Below, piece by piece: positions 14,010 through 22,811 of a stretch of DNA of 25,975 nt (the stretch's first letter is position 1; every line of letters begins with the position of its first letter). The position numbers and the translations under genes are program-made. This DNA comes from a virus: positions 1 through 25,975 of IMG/VR virus record IMGVR_UViG_3300021141_000051, one strand, 5' to 3'. The notes beneath the pieces are model-generated. The model was given only the letters and a program-made list of their open reading frames with translations. It made no database searches and was not told the DNA's origin.

Positions 14010-15548
14010 ATGTTTCTAAGTTTGATTACGTTAGCAGTAGCATTGAGCCTGTCGGTTATTGCGGCTTGGTATTCTATTGCAGGGCTTGCGGCCATATTTG
14101 CTGCCGCTGTGGTGCCTATTATAATCATGGGCGGCATCCTGGAACTGGCAAAAATTGTAGTCACACTGTGGCTGCATGAATACTGGCGTCAATGCCGCTG
14201 GTTAATGAAGGTTTACCTGGTGCCAGCAGTGTTTATGCTTATGGTCATCACTAGTATGGGCATCTTTGGATTCCTTTCAAAGGCACACATGGACCAAGGT
14301 ATGGTATCCGGTGATGTACAAGCCAAAATTGCTTTGTATGACGAGAAGATCAAGGTCGAAAAAGAAAACATAGATGCTAATCGCAAAGCTCTCAAACAGA
14401 TGGATGAGGCTGTGGACCAAGTTATGGGTCGCAGTCAGGACGAAAAAGGGGCAGACAAAGCTGTCAGCATACGCAGAACCCAGCAGAAAGAACGTGCTCG
14501 CCTCCTTGCAGACATTGCAACAGCACAACAAAAAATCACAGCACTCAACGAACAACGTGCGCCCATCGCGGCTGAAGTGCGCAAAGTAGAAGCCGAAGTT
14601 GGCCCTATCAAATACATAGCCGCACTTATCTATGGTGACAACCCTGACACTAATCTATTAGAAAAAGCAGTTCGTTGGGTTATTATAATATTGGTCACAG
14701 TGTTTGATCCATTGGCCATCATGATGCTGTTGGCTGCCACTGAGAGTCTAAAGTGGAACAGAGAAAAAAAGTACAAAGCAGATGACGGTCCACTCAGTGA
14801 TGAACAAATTGAACAGCTACAAGACCTAGTAAAAGATTTACCAACTGGAGACCTGGTTGTTAAAAGCACCTTGTTTCCAGAAGACACTGCTATTGACTGT
14901 GCCAAATGTGGCACCACACTAGTAGACGCACCAGGCATTGGACTATTTTGTCCCAACAAAGATTGTAACACAAATGGAGAGCAACATGACGCAAACGAAG
15001 ATTTACCCGTGGCAGAAGTTCCTACTGACAGGATTGTTAAAACAGAAGAAGTCAACACGAATGTCGTTGCCACCGATATTCAAGCACTCGATACAGAAGA
15101 TGATCACCTGGACGGAATGGATGCTGAAGCCAAAACAGCCGCACGTCGATGGAAAGAAGAAAATCCTGGACAAACATTAAAAACTCAGCAACGTTTGTAC
15201 GAAATTGGTAAGATTGATACGCTACCTTGGATGTCTTCCAAATACTACCTAGGACCAACTCCTGACAACGCACCTGCAAAAGAAAACACCACTGGATTCG
15301 GGACGTCATTTCCGTTGAGTCCAAAGAAAGGCGATACTTTCTTGCGTGTTGATCGGTTGCCAAGTGTACTGTACAAGTACAATGGAAATAATTGGATAGA
15401 GGTAGACAAGCAATTAAACAATCGCTATGCGTACAATGAAGCCTACATTGATCACTTGATTGTGAAAATTGATTCGGGAGAATACGATCCAGATCTGTTG
15501 AGCGAAGCAGAACAAGAACAAATTGAACGCCGTTTGACCGGACAATAA
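14010..15548 (+). CDS. Membrane protein with coiled coil, zinc ribbon and phage C-terminal domain
   Basis: A 512-residue protein. The ATG at 14010 is chosen over the in-frame GTG at 13953, which lies inside the previous gene and also lacks a binding site. It has N-terminal membrane helices (about 2-20, 25-48, 69-90), a long charged coiled coil (100-200), another hydrophobic helix near 215-245, then a zinc-ribbon-like C-x2-C...C-x4-C (CAKC...CPNKDC, near 302-325). A conserved C-terminal region (FLRVDRLPSVLYKYNGNNWI; ending EAEQEQIERRL) is known in T4-like phage proteins. Role unknown; a membrane-anchored organiser is only a guess. One base before clpX. Confidence 0.75.
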   Translation: MFLSLITLAVALSLSVIAAWYSIAGLAAIFAAAVVPIIIMGGILELAKIVVTLWLHEYWRQCRWLMKVYLVPAVFMLMVITSMGIFGFLSKAHMDQGMVSGDVQAKIALYDEKIKVEKENIDANRKALKQMDEAVDQVMGRSQDEKGADKAVSIRRTQQKERARLLADIATAQQKITALNEQRAPIAAEVRKVEAEVGPIKYIAALIYGDNPDTNLLEKAVRWVIIILVTVFDPLAIMMLLAATESLKWNREKKYKADDGPLSDEQIEQLQDLVKDLPTGDLVVKSTLFPEDTAIDCAKCGTTLVDAPGIGLFCPNKDCNTNGEQHDANEDLPVAEVPTDRIVKTEEVNTNVVATDIQALDTEDDHLDGMDAEAKTAARRWKEENPGQTLKTQQRLYEIGKIDTLPWMSSKYYLGPTPDNAPAKENTTGFGTSFPLSPKKGDTFLRVDRLPSVLYKYNGNNWIEVDKQLNNRYAYNEAYIDHLIVKIDSGEYDPDLLSEAEQEQIERRLTGQ

Positions 15549-15549
15549 A

Positions 15550-16749
15550 ATGATCGCTAAAACAACACCCACGCATTGTAATTTTTGTAACAAGCACAAA
15601 GATCAAGTGGGCAAACTAATTGTAGGACACAATGTTGGCATATGCAACGAGTGCGTGGAATTCTGTCACGGACTGCTGTTGTCAAAAGAACATGACAAGA
15701 AACCCACAACAGAGTCAGTGTTAGATCCACGTGAAATACACCGGTATCTGGACCAATATGTGATTGGCCAGACCACTGCCAAGATTGTGTTAAGTGTAGC
15801 AATTGCCAATCACTACAAACGTATTGGCAATGCAGATCCTGAAAACGAAATACAAAAAGCCAACATCTTGATGACCGGCCCAACCGGCACAGGTAAAACA
15901 TTGATGGCTCGCACAGTGGCCAAATACCTGGATGTGCCTTTTGTCATTGCAGATGCCACAACGCTGACAGAAGCAGGCTATGTAGGTGACGATGTTGACA
16001 GTTTGATTGCTAGATTGTATCACGCCAGCGGCAACGATGTTGAACGCACACAACGTGGAATCGTCTTTCTTGACGAAGTAGATAAGATTGCTCGCAAAGG
16101 TGAAAGCAGTACTGTATCACGTGATGTGAGTGGCGAAGGTGTTCAACAAGCACTGCTTAAACTGATCGAAGGCACACGTTGTAAAGTGCCAAATCAAGGA
16201 GTGCGCAAAACATCCAGCAGTGAAACAATTGACATTGACACTGCCAACATACTGTTTATTGTAGGTGGTGCATTTGTTGGACTAGACAAAGTGATTAAAG
16301 CACGTACACAAGGCACGTCGATTGGGTTTGGCGCCAGCACTGTCAAAGAAACTGTATCCGAAGCAATCACACCCGACGATCTGGTACGTTACGGAATGAT
16401 TCCAGAGTTTGTGGGACGGTTCCCATCTATTATACAGTTGGAAGAACTGACCAAATCTCAACTTATTACTATTTTAACAGAAGTAAAAAACAACTTGGTC
16501 AGTCAGTACAGATGGTTGTTTAACCAGGATGGTGTGGCCCTGGACTTTGATGCTGACAGCATAGACCTAATTGCAGAACGCACAATCACCACAAAAACTG
16601 GTGCTCGTGGATTGCACACAGAACTCGAACGTGTACTCTTACCCCATATGTACAACTTAAAAGATTATCAGTCTCGCAATATTTTAAAAATTGCCATTGA
16701 TAAAACACAAGTCGCTACACCCATTAACCTAGAACAACAAAATTCTTAA
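15550..16749 (+). CDS. clpX: ClpX-type AAA+ unfoldase with zinc-binding domain
   Basis: A 399-residue hexameric ATPase that unfolds proteins and feeds them to ClpP. All core parts are present: the N-terminal zinc domain Cys (C10, C13, C32, C35), Walker A GPTGTGKT (110-117), pore loop GYVG (143-146), Walker B IVFLDE (171-176), arginine finger R290 (VGRFP) and sensor-2 R353 (GARGL). The ClpP-docking IGF loop is kept (258-260). The E. coli RKH loop, which helps select ssrA-tagged substrates, reads RKT here (219-221). So it probably docks to host ClpP but may choose other substrates. No clpP is in the window. One base after the previous stop. Confidence 0.95.
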   Translation: MIAKTTPTHCNFCNKHKDQVGKLIVGHNVGICNECVEFCHGLLLSKEHDKKPTTESVLDPREIHRYLDQYVIGQTTAKIVLSVAIANHYKRIGNADPENEIQKANILMTGPTGTGKTLMARTVAKYLDVPFVIADATTLTEAGYVGDDVDSLIARLYHASGNDVERTQRGIVFLDEVDKIARKGESSTVSRDVSGEGVQQALLKLIEGTRCKVPNQGVRKTSSSETIDIDTANILFIVGGAFVGLDKVIKARTQGTSIGFGASTVKETVSEAITPDDLVRYGMIPEFVGRFPSIIQLEELTKSQLITILTEVKNNLVSQYRWLFNQDGVALDFDADSIDLIAERTITTKTGARGLHTELERVLLPHMYNLKDYQSRNILKIAIDKTQVATPINLEQQNS

Positions 16750-16767
16750 CGGTTTCTGATTTCTTGG

Positions 16768-16775
16768 TATAAATA
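16768..16775 (+). promoter_or_regulatory. Exact T4-type late promoter TATAAATA
   Basis: A perfect octamer, with no sigma70 -35 box upstream. It starts a leader containing a stem-loop and a strong ribosome binding site before a 14-codon ORF, between clpX and groES. Confidence 0.65.
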
Positions 16776-16779
16776 TCTT

Positions 16780-16800
16780 TGTAGTGCCTTCGGGGCTACA
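16780..16800 (+). promoter_or_regulatory. UUCG stem-loop in leader
   Basis: TGTAG (16780-16784) pairs with CTACA (16796-16800); inside, CC-TTCG-GG makes a stable UUCG tetraloop. It sits at the predicted 5' end of the late transcript and may protect it. Confidence 0.55.
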
Positions 16801-16807
16801 TCACATT

Positions 16808-16830
16808 AACTTGCTTATTAAAGGAGAAAA
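16808..16830 (+). repeat. 23-nt leader module, copy 1 (second copy before hsp20)
   Basis: Identical except for one base to 18974-18996. It includes the ribosome binding site AAAGGAG and the unusual upstream AACTTGCTTA. Confidence 0.8.
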
Positions 16831-16831
16831 A

Positions 16832-16876
16832 ATGATCAAAAACCTGTCACCACCTGATCACAGCATCAGCACATAA
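16832..16876 (+). CDS. 14-residue leader peptide or remnant ORF
   Basis: ATG at 16832 behind a strong AAAGGAG (spacing 6), stop at 16874-16876; the product is MIKNLSPPDHSIST. The full late promoter, stem-loop and binding site argue that it is translated. It may be a leader peptide for groES, or what remains of a gene whose body was deleted while its leader, shared with hsp20, stayed. Confidence 0.35.
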   Translation: MIKNLSPPDHSIST

Positions 16877-16895
16877 CCTTTTTAACCCAGTTCAG

Positions 16896-16924
16896 TTGAC
16901 ATAGCCATCGGCCTATGTTATACT
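16896..16924 (+). promoter_or_regulatory. Sigma70 promoter of groES-groEL, with dyad in spacer
   Basis: TTGACA (16896-16901), 17-bp spacer, TATACT (16919-16924). ACATAG and CTATGT form an inverted repeat across the spacer. No CIRCE or sigma32-type element was seen. Confidence 0.8.
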
Positions 16925-16957
16925 ATTCTATTGATTCATTTATTATAAGGAAAAACT

Positions 16958-17254
16958 ATGAAATTAATCCCTATCCGTGATCGCATTGTTGTGCGTTTGA
17001 TCGAGGCAGAAACTAAAACTGCCAGTGGTCTAATTATTCCAGATGCGGCAGCAGAAAAACCCAGCCAGGGTGATGTGCTTGCTGTTGGCCTTGGCCGTAT
17101 TGCCGAAGATGGCAAACTGGTACCAATGGTAGTTAAAGTTGGCGATCGTGTTTTGTTCAGCAAGACTGCTGTGCAAAAAGTCAAAGTCGACAACGAAGAA
17201 TTTAACATCGTGTACGAAACCGATGTAATGGCAATTGTAAATAAAGGAGAATAA
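16958..17254 (+). CDS. groES: GroES co-chaperonin
   Basis: A 98-residue lid protein for GroEL. Full length, with the mobile loop that contacts GroEL ([20 protein letters not shown], 17-36), the [11 protein letters not shown] strand, VKVGDRVLF and a C-terminal [11 protein letters not shown]. The loop wording (TKTASG.IIPD.AAEKP) is of the betaproteobacterial kind rather than T4 gp31, which differs strongly from GroES. AAGGA is 6-7 bp before the ATG. It is immediately followed by groEL (3 bp gap), as in bacterial chromosomes, consistent with acquisition of the pair from a host. Confidence 0.96.
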   Translation: MKLIPIRDRIVVRLIEAETKTASGLIIPDAAAEKPSQGDVLAVGLGRIAEDGKLVPMVVKVGDRVLFSKTAVQKVKVDNEEFNIVYETDVMAIVNKGE

Positions 17255-18901
<1,647 letters not shown>

Positions 18902-18930
18902 TTGACAAGATAATTTGATCTTGTTATAAT
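18902..18930 (+). promoter_or_regulatory. Consensus sigma70 promoter of hsp20, with dyad in spacer and overlapping late-like element
   Basis: TTGACA (18902-18907), 17-bp spacer, TATAAT (18925-18930). ACAAGAT and ATCTTGT form a 7-bp inverted repeat across the spacer. The -10 runs into AATAAATAC (18928-18936), close to a late promoter, so early and late start sites could overlap. It begins on the base after the groEL stop codon. Confidence 0.8.
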
Positions 18931-18936
18931 AAATAC

Positions 18937-18964
18937 GTGTGGATGCCGATGGTCGGGTCCACAC
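18937..18964 (+). promoter_or_regulatory. 5' UTR stem-loop of hsp20
   Basis: GTGTGGA (18937-18943) pairs with TCCACAC (18958-18964), 7 bp; inside, CCGA-TGG-TCGG adds 4 bp. It lies upstream of the ribosome binding site, so it does not itself cover it. Confidence 0.65.
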
Positions 18965-18973
18965 AGTATAGTC

Positions 18974-18996
18974 AACTTGCTTAATAAAGGAGAAAA
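18974..18996 (+). repeat. 23-nt leader module, copy 2, with hsp20 ribosome binding site
   Basis: Matches 16808-16830 with one difference. Contains AAAGGAG, 8 bp before the hsp20 ATG. Confidence 0.8.
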
Positions 18997-18999
18997 CAA

Positions 19000-19458
19000 A
19001 TGACTAAAACATTAACACTTCGCAGTTTTGATATTCCCGCAATTCACAAATTTGGTATCGGATTTGACAACATGTTTGATGAACTCATGCGTGTGAGTGC
19101 TCAACAATCCACCACTAACTATCCACCTTATAACATTGTACAAGTGAATGAAGACGAGTACATGATCAGTGTGGCTGTGGCTGGCTTTGGCCCTGACAAC
19201 CTTTCAGTTACCAAGGACAAAAAGTTCTTGATCATTGAAGGCAAACACAGTGCCGAAACTGTAGAATCACCTGATGCCTCTTATACATTTTTACACAAAG
19301 GCATTAGTGAGCGTAGTTTCCGCAGAGAATTCCAGCTGGCAGATCATGTGGAAATCAGCAATGCACATCTTGAACTTGGTATCTTGAGCATTCACCTACG
19401 ACGTGAAGTTCCTGAAGAAGCCCGGCCAAAGGCTATTGCAATCACTTACACTTCTTAA
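19000..19458 (+). CDS. Small heat-shock protein Hsp20 (IbpA-like)
   Basis: A 152-residue ATP-independent holdase that binds unfolding proteins for later refolding. It is clearly of the IbpA type: DIPAIHKFGIGFDNMFDEL (11-29), YPPYNI (41-46), VAVAGF (58-63), HKGISERSFRREFQL (99-113) and the alpha-crystallin G-x-L region LGILSIHLRREVPE (126-139). Hsp20 genes are also known in T4-like cyanophages. Here it follows groEL under its own promoter, with a stem-loop leader and a strong binding site. It could pass clients to the neighbouring GroEL/GroES. Confidence 0.95.
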   Translation: MTKTLTLRSFDIPAIHKFGIGFDNMFDELMRVSAQQSTTNYPPYNIVQVNEDEYMISVAVAGFGPDNLSVTKDKKFLIIEGKHSAETVESPDASYTFLHKGISERSFRREFQLADHVEISNAHLELGILSIHLRREVPEEARPKAIAITYTS

Positions 19459-19473
19459 TATAATAGTAAATAC

Positions 19474-19496
19474 TGTGGGGGCGCGGTGCCCCCACA
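19474..19496 (+). promoter_or_regulatory. Strong GC-rich stem-loop in clpS leader
   Basis: TGTGGGGGC (19474-19482) pairs with GCCCCCACA (19488-19496): 9 bp, loop GCGGT. No T-run follows, so it is not a typical terminator. AGTAAATAC lies just before it, weakly late-promoter-like. Confidence 0.65.
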
Positions 19497-19512
19497 TAAT
19501 AAAGGATATAAA

Positions 19513-19818
19513 ATGGCAGATACAAATACAGTGTCAAAATCAAAAGTAGAATTGCGTGAGCCACCATTATTCAAAATTATCTACTTGAATGACAACAAAA
19601 CATCTGTGGATTTTGTAGTTGAAAGTTTGATACAACACTTTGAATACACCGCAGAAACTGCTGTAACAATTACAGAAGATATTCATAATTCTGGGTCTGC
19701 AGTTGTTGCAATCTTGCCGTATGAAATTGCCGAACAAAAAGGCATCGAAGTCACACTGGATGCTCGCAGTAACGATTATCCGTTGCAGATTAAACTAGAA
19801 CCTGAAACTTTGCGTTAA
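19513..19818 (+). CDS. clpS: ClpS adaptor protein
   Basis: A 101-residue N-degron adaptor. The ATG at 19513 has AAAGGA 6 bp upstream; a longer in-frame start would fall in the leader stem-loop. The ClpS fold is plain: PPLFKIIYLNDNKTSVDFVV (17-36) corresponds to E. coli [20 protein letters not shown], and the N-degron pocket residues N26, D27 and H58 are present (E. coli N34, D35, H66). E. coli ClpS delivers substrates to ClpA, not ClpX, and no clpA is in the window, so it probably acts on host ClpA or ClpC. Ends with an overlap into the convergent phosphoesterase stop. Confidence 0.9.
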   Translation: MADTNTVSKSKVELREPPLFKIIYLNDNKTSVDFVVESLIQHFEYTAETAVTITEDIHNSGSAVVAILPYEIAEQKGIEVTLDARSNDYPLQIKLEPETLR

Positions 19819-20606
19819 AGATCAATAACAATGCGCTTGGGGTAATATGTTGGAGTCCATTCTGTAGAATCTTCAACTCTGCCTCGGCAATTGTTCACGT
19901 ATCTAATGCCATTTTGATGCTGATCAATGGGATTGTGGTAATGTCCAAAGCACCATGTTTTAACTTTGTTTTCTGTATCGCCATCCAGTGCCAATTGCAT
20001 TAGAGAATTTCCCATTACATTAAACTTATAAGTTGACGTAATTTCCATGTCATGATCGATTAAATCTACAGTTGGAACAGTGTGTGTGACAAGAACAATG
20101 GACGTAACATCTGGATGTGTTTGAAGGGTTTTAATACTGTTTCTCAAGTAAGCGACATCGTTATACGCCATACTGTATATAGCACTGGTAACAGGCATGC
20201 TGACATCCATAATATCGCAATACCATAATCTGCATTGTTCATCATCAATACTCGGATCTAAATCATATGTCCACCAACCATTGGTGCCAACAAATGCAAC
20301 ATTATTAACAATCACACAATTGTCTTGCAAAAACACTACATTTTCTATTCCAGCAACGGCTTCTTCTAATATGTTATAACTGCCCGAAATTGAATCTAAA
20401 CTATATCTATGCTCGTTGTTGCCGTCGATATAAAATACTGCTTGATAACATTGGCCAAGATGCTCCAACGTTTCTTTCACTATTTCAACATCCATGGAAA
20501 TATCACCAGCAACAACGCAAAATGGACTAGTGGCCAATCCAGTCCAATCAAATGTGTCCGTAGGGCCTAGATGTAAGTCAGAAATTAAATCAAATGTCAT
20601 TTGCAT
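19815..20606 (-). CDS. Calcineurin-like metallophosphoesterase
   Basis: A 263-residue protein with the metallophosphoesterase motif set in order: D-L-H (D10, H12), GD (G34-D35), GNNEH (62-66), VTH (H175) and GHYH (H222, H224). The usual GNH(D/E) motif has Asn (N64) in place of the catalytic His, which may change activity, although N63 is kept. Substrates of phage members range from nucleotides to phosphoproteins; none can be assigned. Starts at the ATG at 20606 without a clear Shine-Dalgarno sequence; a second Met is two codons on. Divergent from the next gene with a 26-bp gap, convergent with clpS. Confidence 0.88.
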   Translation of the reverse strand: MQMTFDLISDLHLGPTDTFDWTGLATSPFCVVAGDISMDVEIVKETLEHLGQCYQAVFYIDGNNEHRYSLDSISGSYNILEEAVAGIENVVFLQDNCVIVNNVAFVGTNGWWTYDLDPSIDDEQCRLWYCDIMDVSMPVTSAIYSMAYNDVAYLRNSIKTLQTHPDVTSIVLVTHTVPTVDLIDHDMEITSTYKFNVMGNSLMQLALDGDTENKVKTWCFGHYHNPIDQHQNGIRYVNNCRGRVEDSTEWTPTYYPKRIVIDL

Positions 20607-20632
20607 GATACATATTTAAAAGGAAACACACC

Positions 20633-20995
20633 GTGAACATTATTATTGACCCTGATCAAATTGAAAGTTATCGAGAAAAGTATACAGTATTGGAATTGGA
20701 TACCATTCGCGTCATCCCGGGAAATACAGAGGTAACTGCATACTGTGTGGTTGAAACGATTCCAATTATGGAGTTGCCGCTGACTGAAAGCAAAACAAAT
20801 CTTCATAACAATTTGTTAATAAATTACCGAAAGCGTGATTGGAACTATTGCCATCAAGCACTGGAACATTTAATTGGTAGTTGGAATAAAGAACTAGACA
20901 GTTTCTACGACGACATCCGTAATCGTGTTAACACATATATGGAAACGGATCCGGGCCCTGAGTGGGATGGAGTTATCGAAAAGCACACAGCATAA
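20633..20995 (+). CDS. Conserved phage protein, 120 residues, GTG start
   Basis: Begins with GTG at 20633, behind AAAAGGA. Strand-rich N-terminus (TVLELDTIRVIPGNTEVTAY, 18-37) and a helical C-terminal part with YRKRDWNYCHQALEHLIGSW (65-84) and EWDGVIEK. Similar proteins occur in marine T4-like phages next to radical SAM genes; function unknown. One base before the radical SAM ATG, so likely the same operon and possibly a substrate or partner of that enzyme. Confidence 0.65.
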   Translation: MNIIIDPDQIESYREKYTVLELDTIRVIPGNTEVTAYCVVETIPIMELPLTESKTNLHNNLLINYRKRDWNYCHQALEHLIGSWNKELDSFYDDIRNRVNTYMETDPGPEWDGVIEKHTA

Positions 20996-20996
20996 T

Positions 20997-22112
20997 ATGA
21001 CTAAATCATGTGTATTAGCACGACACGGATTGAGTATAGAGACCAGCGGTAATCTACTGCCATGTTGTCAATTCCGTGAAAGACCTCACGATGGACATAA
21101 ATCCTACACCATTCGTGATTACTCACAATGGCGTGTAGAAATGGACAGCCTGGCAGCAGATCTTGATGCAGGCATAGAAGATCCTAGATGTTATCAATGC
21201 TGGTATGACGAGAACCTAGGATACAGCAGTTTGCGAACAACATCCAATAAACGTCACGGCGACGCTGCCAATACAGATCCGTGGCATGTAGAATTTAAAT
21301 TGGGAAATTTTTGCAATCTTCGCTGTATCATGTGCAGTCCATACTCGAGTTCTAGCATTTGGTCAGAGTTCATACAAAATAAAGCAGAATATAACTCGGT
21401 TGGGGTCAATTGGAGTGTGACATCAAGTGAGCACAAGTGGTGGGACTCCGACGCATTTAAAGAGTTTTATCTTAAAGTTCTGCCCACAGTCACATACTTG
21501 CATTTCACTGGTGGTGAACCTTTTATGGTGCCCGGACTAGTTGATATCCTATCCAGTGTACCAGACCCACCCGCAGTAGAACTGTTGTTTGTAACAAACA
21601 TGACAACAATCAATGATGCAACATTATTGTTGTTAAAAAAGTTTAAGTCTGTTAATTTTGTCATCAGCCTTGAAGGCACAGGCAAACAAAATGATTATAT
21701 TCGATTTGGCAGTGATTTTTTAACCATTGAAAATAATTTAAAAAAAGTAAAAAGTGTGTTAAATGAAAAGTTAGAACTAGGGGTTAATCATACATTTCAG
21801 CACACCAGCATTTATTCTCTTCCTGCACTGATAGATTGGTGCTGTATTCAAAATATTGAATTACACTTTTCTCTTCATGGCGGCGAAGAATACATGAGAA
21901 TAAATTCTGTGCCACCTGCTGACATGGCTCGGTTCAAGGATCAAATTGAGCAGTCTTTGACGGTTAGGCCTGATGTTAAATCATACGTGCTTAATGTAAT
22001 CAAAGACTACCAGTATGATTCTGAACTAAATGATAAATTTCGCCGATATACCAACATGATTGACGGCATTAGGGGTAACAACTATAATTTAACATTTGAC
22101 CCTGCTAATTAG
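20997..22112 (+). CDS. Radical SAM protein with additional Cys clusters (twitch/SPASM-like)
   Basis: A 371-residue protein. The start at 20997 follows the previous stop by one base. The [4Fe-4S] motif CNLRCIMC is present (C106, C110, C113), and GGEP (172-175) matches the SAM-binding motif. The N-terminal region has LPCCQF (C23, C24) and CYQCW (C65, C68), probably a second cluster, as in twitch-domain radical SAM proteins. Such proteins recur in T4-like phage genomes but their substrate is unknown; a modified peptide or RNA is possible. The stop at 22110-22112 meets minus-strand genes convergently. Confidence 0.9.
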   Translation: MTKSCVLARHGLSIETSGNLLPCCQFRERPHDGHKSYTIRDYSQWRVEMDSLAADLDAGIEDPRCYQCWYDENLGYSSLRTTSNKRHGDAANTDPWHVEFKLGNFCNLRCIMCSPYSSSSIWSEFIQNKAEYNSVGVNWSVTSSEHKWWDSDAFKEFYLKVLPTVTYLHFTGGEPFMVPGLVDILSSVPDPPAVELLFVTNMTTINDATLLLLKKFKSVNFVISLEGTGKQNDYIRFGSDFLTIENNLKKVKSVLNEKLELGVNHTFQHTSIYSLPALIDWCCIQNIELHFSLHGGEEYMRINSVPPADMARFKDQIEQSLTVRPDVKSYVLNVIKDYQYDSELNDKFRRYTNMIDGIRGNNYNLTFDPAN

Positions 22113-22130
22113 TTTTACAAATGTATTGGT

Positions 22131-22164
22131 AATGGTCTTTTGTATGTTGATATCAACTTCTTTT
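22131..22164. repeat. 34-nt imperfect repeat, copy 1, just after stop of 22167 gene
   Basis: Matches 22836-22869 with three differences. On the minus strand the bases directly after the stop of the 161-residue gene read, in frame, R-K-E-V-D-I-N-I-Q-K, close to K-K-E-V-D-S-K-I-Q-K at the end of the 195-residue protein. Contains the palindrome GTTGATATCAAC (22146-22157). Confidence 0.8.
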
Positions 22165-22166
22165 CT

Positions 22167-22652
22167 TTAAGATCGAACCATCATAGCAAAACTGAAAAGC
22201 ACAACAGGAACAGATATTGCCATGAAACTTATACCTATAAGTACTCTGTCTATCATGTCGGCCTGTGCTTTGATCTTGGCGTTTTTTAAGTCTGCTTGTA
22301 TTTTGGCACGTTCCTTATATAAGCGAACACGTTCGGCCATCATTTGATCCCACACATCCCCATTACCTGAATATATCAACATTTCTTTAAGATCTTTTTC
22401 GGCATCACGTAGGGCCTTACTCTGCATGGCAATTTGTATTGACATTGATCTAATCTGACCGTCAGTGAGAATGCTGTTGCTGGTCTGTGCTGTTATATTA
22501 GCACTGTGAATTGCGTCACTGTTTTCAAAGAACCGGGCAAACTGTCCGTAGAGACTGTTGACATCTTTCCCCAAGGCAATGGCTTTTTTAATATACCCAA
22601 CCGATTGTTGAGCAGCCGTAAAAGCAAGACCAATGGTGATAGGATCAATCAT
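22167..22652 (-). CDS. Probable membrane protein with helical core
   Basis: A 161-residue protein. A mildly hydrophobic N-terminus (DPITIGLAFTAAQQSVGYIK), a long charged helical middle, likely coiled coil (75-135), and a C-terminal membrane helix (about 137-158, IGISFMAISVPVVLFSFAMM). The size and single C-terminal helix resemble phage membrane-associated virion or lysis proteins, but no family is recognised. Start overlaps the stop of the preceding gene (ATGA at 22652-22649). A sequence related to the end of the 195-residue protein follows its stop codon. Confidence 0.65.
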   Translation of the reverse strand: MIDPITIGLAFTAAQQSVGYIKKAIALGKDVNSLYGQFARFFENSDAIHSANITAQTSNSILTDGQIRSMSIQIAMQSKALRDAEKDLKEMLIYSGNGDVWDQMMAERVRLYKERAKIQADLKNAKIKAQADMIDRVLIGISFMAISVPVVLFSFAMMVRS

Positions 22653-22810
22653 GTTTTTTTTGGATCCTTTTTATCTTTAAGAGGAGGCTTGGACCATTCC
22701 AAGCACACAACTCGGCGATTGTACACATCACCGGACCAGGTCCATTTTACGCACCTTGGCTCTTGAGCCAGCATGCCTGCCAACATCAATGAGCCAATGG
22801 CGTTGAACAT
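22649..22810 (-). CDS. 53-residue protein with hydrophobic N-terminus
   Basis: The ATG at 22810 is one base after the previous stop; a longer form would overlap that gene. A hydrophobic start (MFNAIGSLMLAGMLA) may be a signal or anchor, followed by EPRCVKWTWSGDVYNRRVVCLEW with two Cys, then a Lys/Pro-rich tail. I recall similar short Cys-Trp proteins in T4-like phages. With the neighbouring coiled-coil membrane proteins it could be part of an envelope-associated set; function unknown. Confidence 0.6.
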   Translation of the reverse strand: MFNAIGSLMLAGMLAQEPRCVKWTWSGDVYNRRVVCLEWSKPPLKDKKDPKKT

Positions 22811-22811
22811 G

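Noticed and set aside
22146-22157. GTTGATATCAAC followed by T-rich bases as a terminator between convergent operons
   Set aside because: As a hairpin it has only four pairs around a four-base loop; the bases are better explained as part of the 34-nt repeat.
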